Positions 63,881 to 64,000 of a DNA stretch of 64,000 nucleotides are shown here, piece by piece (position 1 is the stretch's first letter; the number at the start of each line of letters is the position of its first letter). The DNA is from Rhodanobacter sp. MP7CTX1 (lineage in GTDB: Bacteria; Pseudomonadota; Gammaproteobacteria; Xanthomonadales; Rhodanobacteraceae). Location of the stretch: the NCBI RefSeq assembly GCF_014205795.1, contig NZ_JACHCN010000004.1, positions 199,028-263,027 on the forward strand. Direction: 5' to 3'. A program made the translations under genes and the position numbers. The notes below the pieces were generated by a model. It made no database searches. It saw only the letters and a program-made list of their open reading frames with translations, and was not told the DNA's origin.

Positions 63881-63903
63881 GCGCGATTCCTCATCAGCAA
63901 GAA

Positions 63904-63934
63904 CGATTGCGGCGGCTCATAGCCGCCGCAATCG
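63904..63934 (-). terminator. strong hairpin between petC and sspA
   Basis: A perfect 14-base-pair stem (CGATTGCGGCGGCT with its complement) and a 3-base loop lie between the petC stop and the sspA start. Only TTCTT follows on the minus strand, so it may slow or partly terminate transcription. Confidence 0.5.
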
Positions 63935-63951
63935 GGTGAGGGCCGTCCGGT

Positions 63952-64000
63952 TTAGTGGACGTCTTTCCAGTATTCCTTCTTCAGCACATAGGCCAGCAGC
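63952..64000 (-). CDS. petC: cytochrome c1 of the bc1 complex (3' end only)
   Basis: Only the last 15 codons are in the window: LLAYVLKKEYWKDVH then stop. This is the C-terminal end of the membrane anchor of cytochrome c1 (PetC), where a transmembrane helix is followed by a basic tail. The assignment is also supported by position, because petA-petB-petC precede sspA-sspB in xanthomonads. The body of the protein, including the heme-binding CxxCH, is outside the window. Confidence 0.75.
   Translation of the reverse strand, partial: LLAYVLKKEYWKDVH

Overview
The window is high-GC chromosomal DNA of a gammaproteobacterium, most likely a member of the Lysobacterales/Xanthomonadales and perhaps Rhodanobacteraceae (Rhodanobacter or Dyella type). 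This rests on gene content and local order (petC-sspA-sspB, minC-minD-minE, parC, dapD/dapE, purE-purK, nadC next to a DUF1631 gene) and on the dispersed palindromic repeats. I inferred the taxon from the sequence alone and ran no search.

Layout. 1-3.6 kb: start of purT, small envelope proteins and a copper set (Sco, PCu(A)C, CtaG) for cytochrome oxidase assembly. 3.7-7.4 kb: a GldA/GldF/GldG-type ABC exporter operon. 7.6-11.3 kb: an SRPBCC membrane protein and a NarL/DesR-type two-component pair. 11.4-14.7 kb: a GNAT gene translationally coupled to minCDE, then a small HExxH protein. 14.8-23.5 kb: GT9 glycosyltransferase, DUF885 peptidase-like protein, DUF2235/Tle1-like lipase, Bcr/CflA efflux pump, a fluoride riboswitch with crcB and a DUF190 gene, cfa, and a TraB/GumN protein. 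23.5-30.8 kb: palindromic repeats, parC, a secreted protein of unknown function, a Nudix hydrolase, a phosphodiester glycosidase-like lipoprotein and a penicillin acylase.

31.0-38.96 kb is the accessory region and the most interesting part. It holds two tandem modules, each with a CRP/Clp-like site, a conserved 135-base leader, a TIR-transmembrane-TPR gene and a small gene. A 48-codon acidic gene and a SLOG-like plus four-helix membrane protein follow. The small proteins share a C-terminal tail (PRIKNN, or the related DPEIHN). TIR plus SLOG plus a membrane effector resembles the logic of Thoeris, where a TIR enzyme makes a nucleotide signal read by a SLOG domain. The tailed small proteins fit nothing I know and could be ligands of the TPR domains.

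39-49.3 kb: lysine/DAP genes (dapE, dapD), an ArsC/Spx-like protein, a CPA2-type antiporter, tRNA-Val, uvrB, an orphan FimT pseudopilin, small proteins of unknown function, a DUF4337 protein, tRNA-Asn and ppnN. 49.4-64 kb: TonB-dependent receptor, an OlsF-like bifunctional acyltransferase, marC, an SDR gene with grxD, sodB, purK-purE, a Trm112 protein, DUF1631-nadC, a DUF3301 protein, sspB-sspA and the tail of petC.

Starts were chosen from ribosome binding sites and family N-termini. Where an earlier in-frame start exists, the entry says so.
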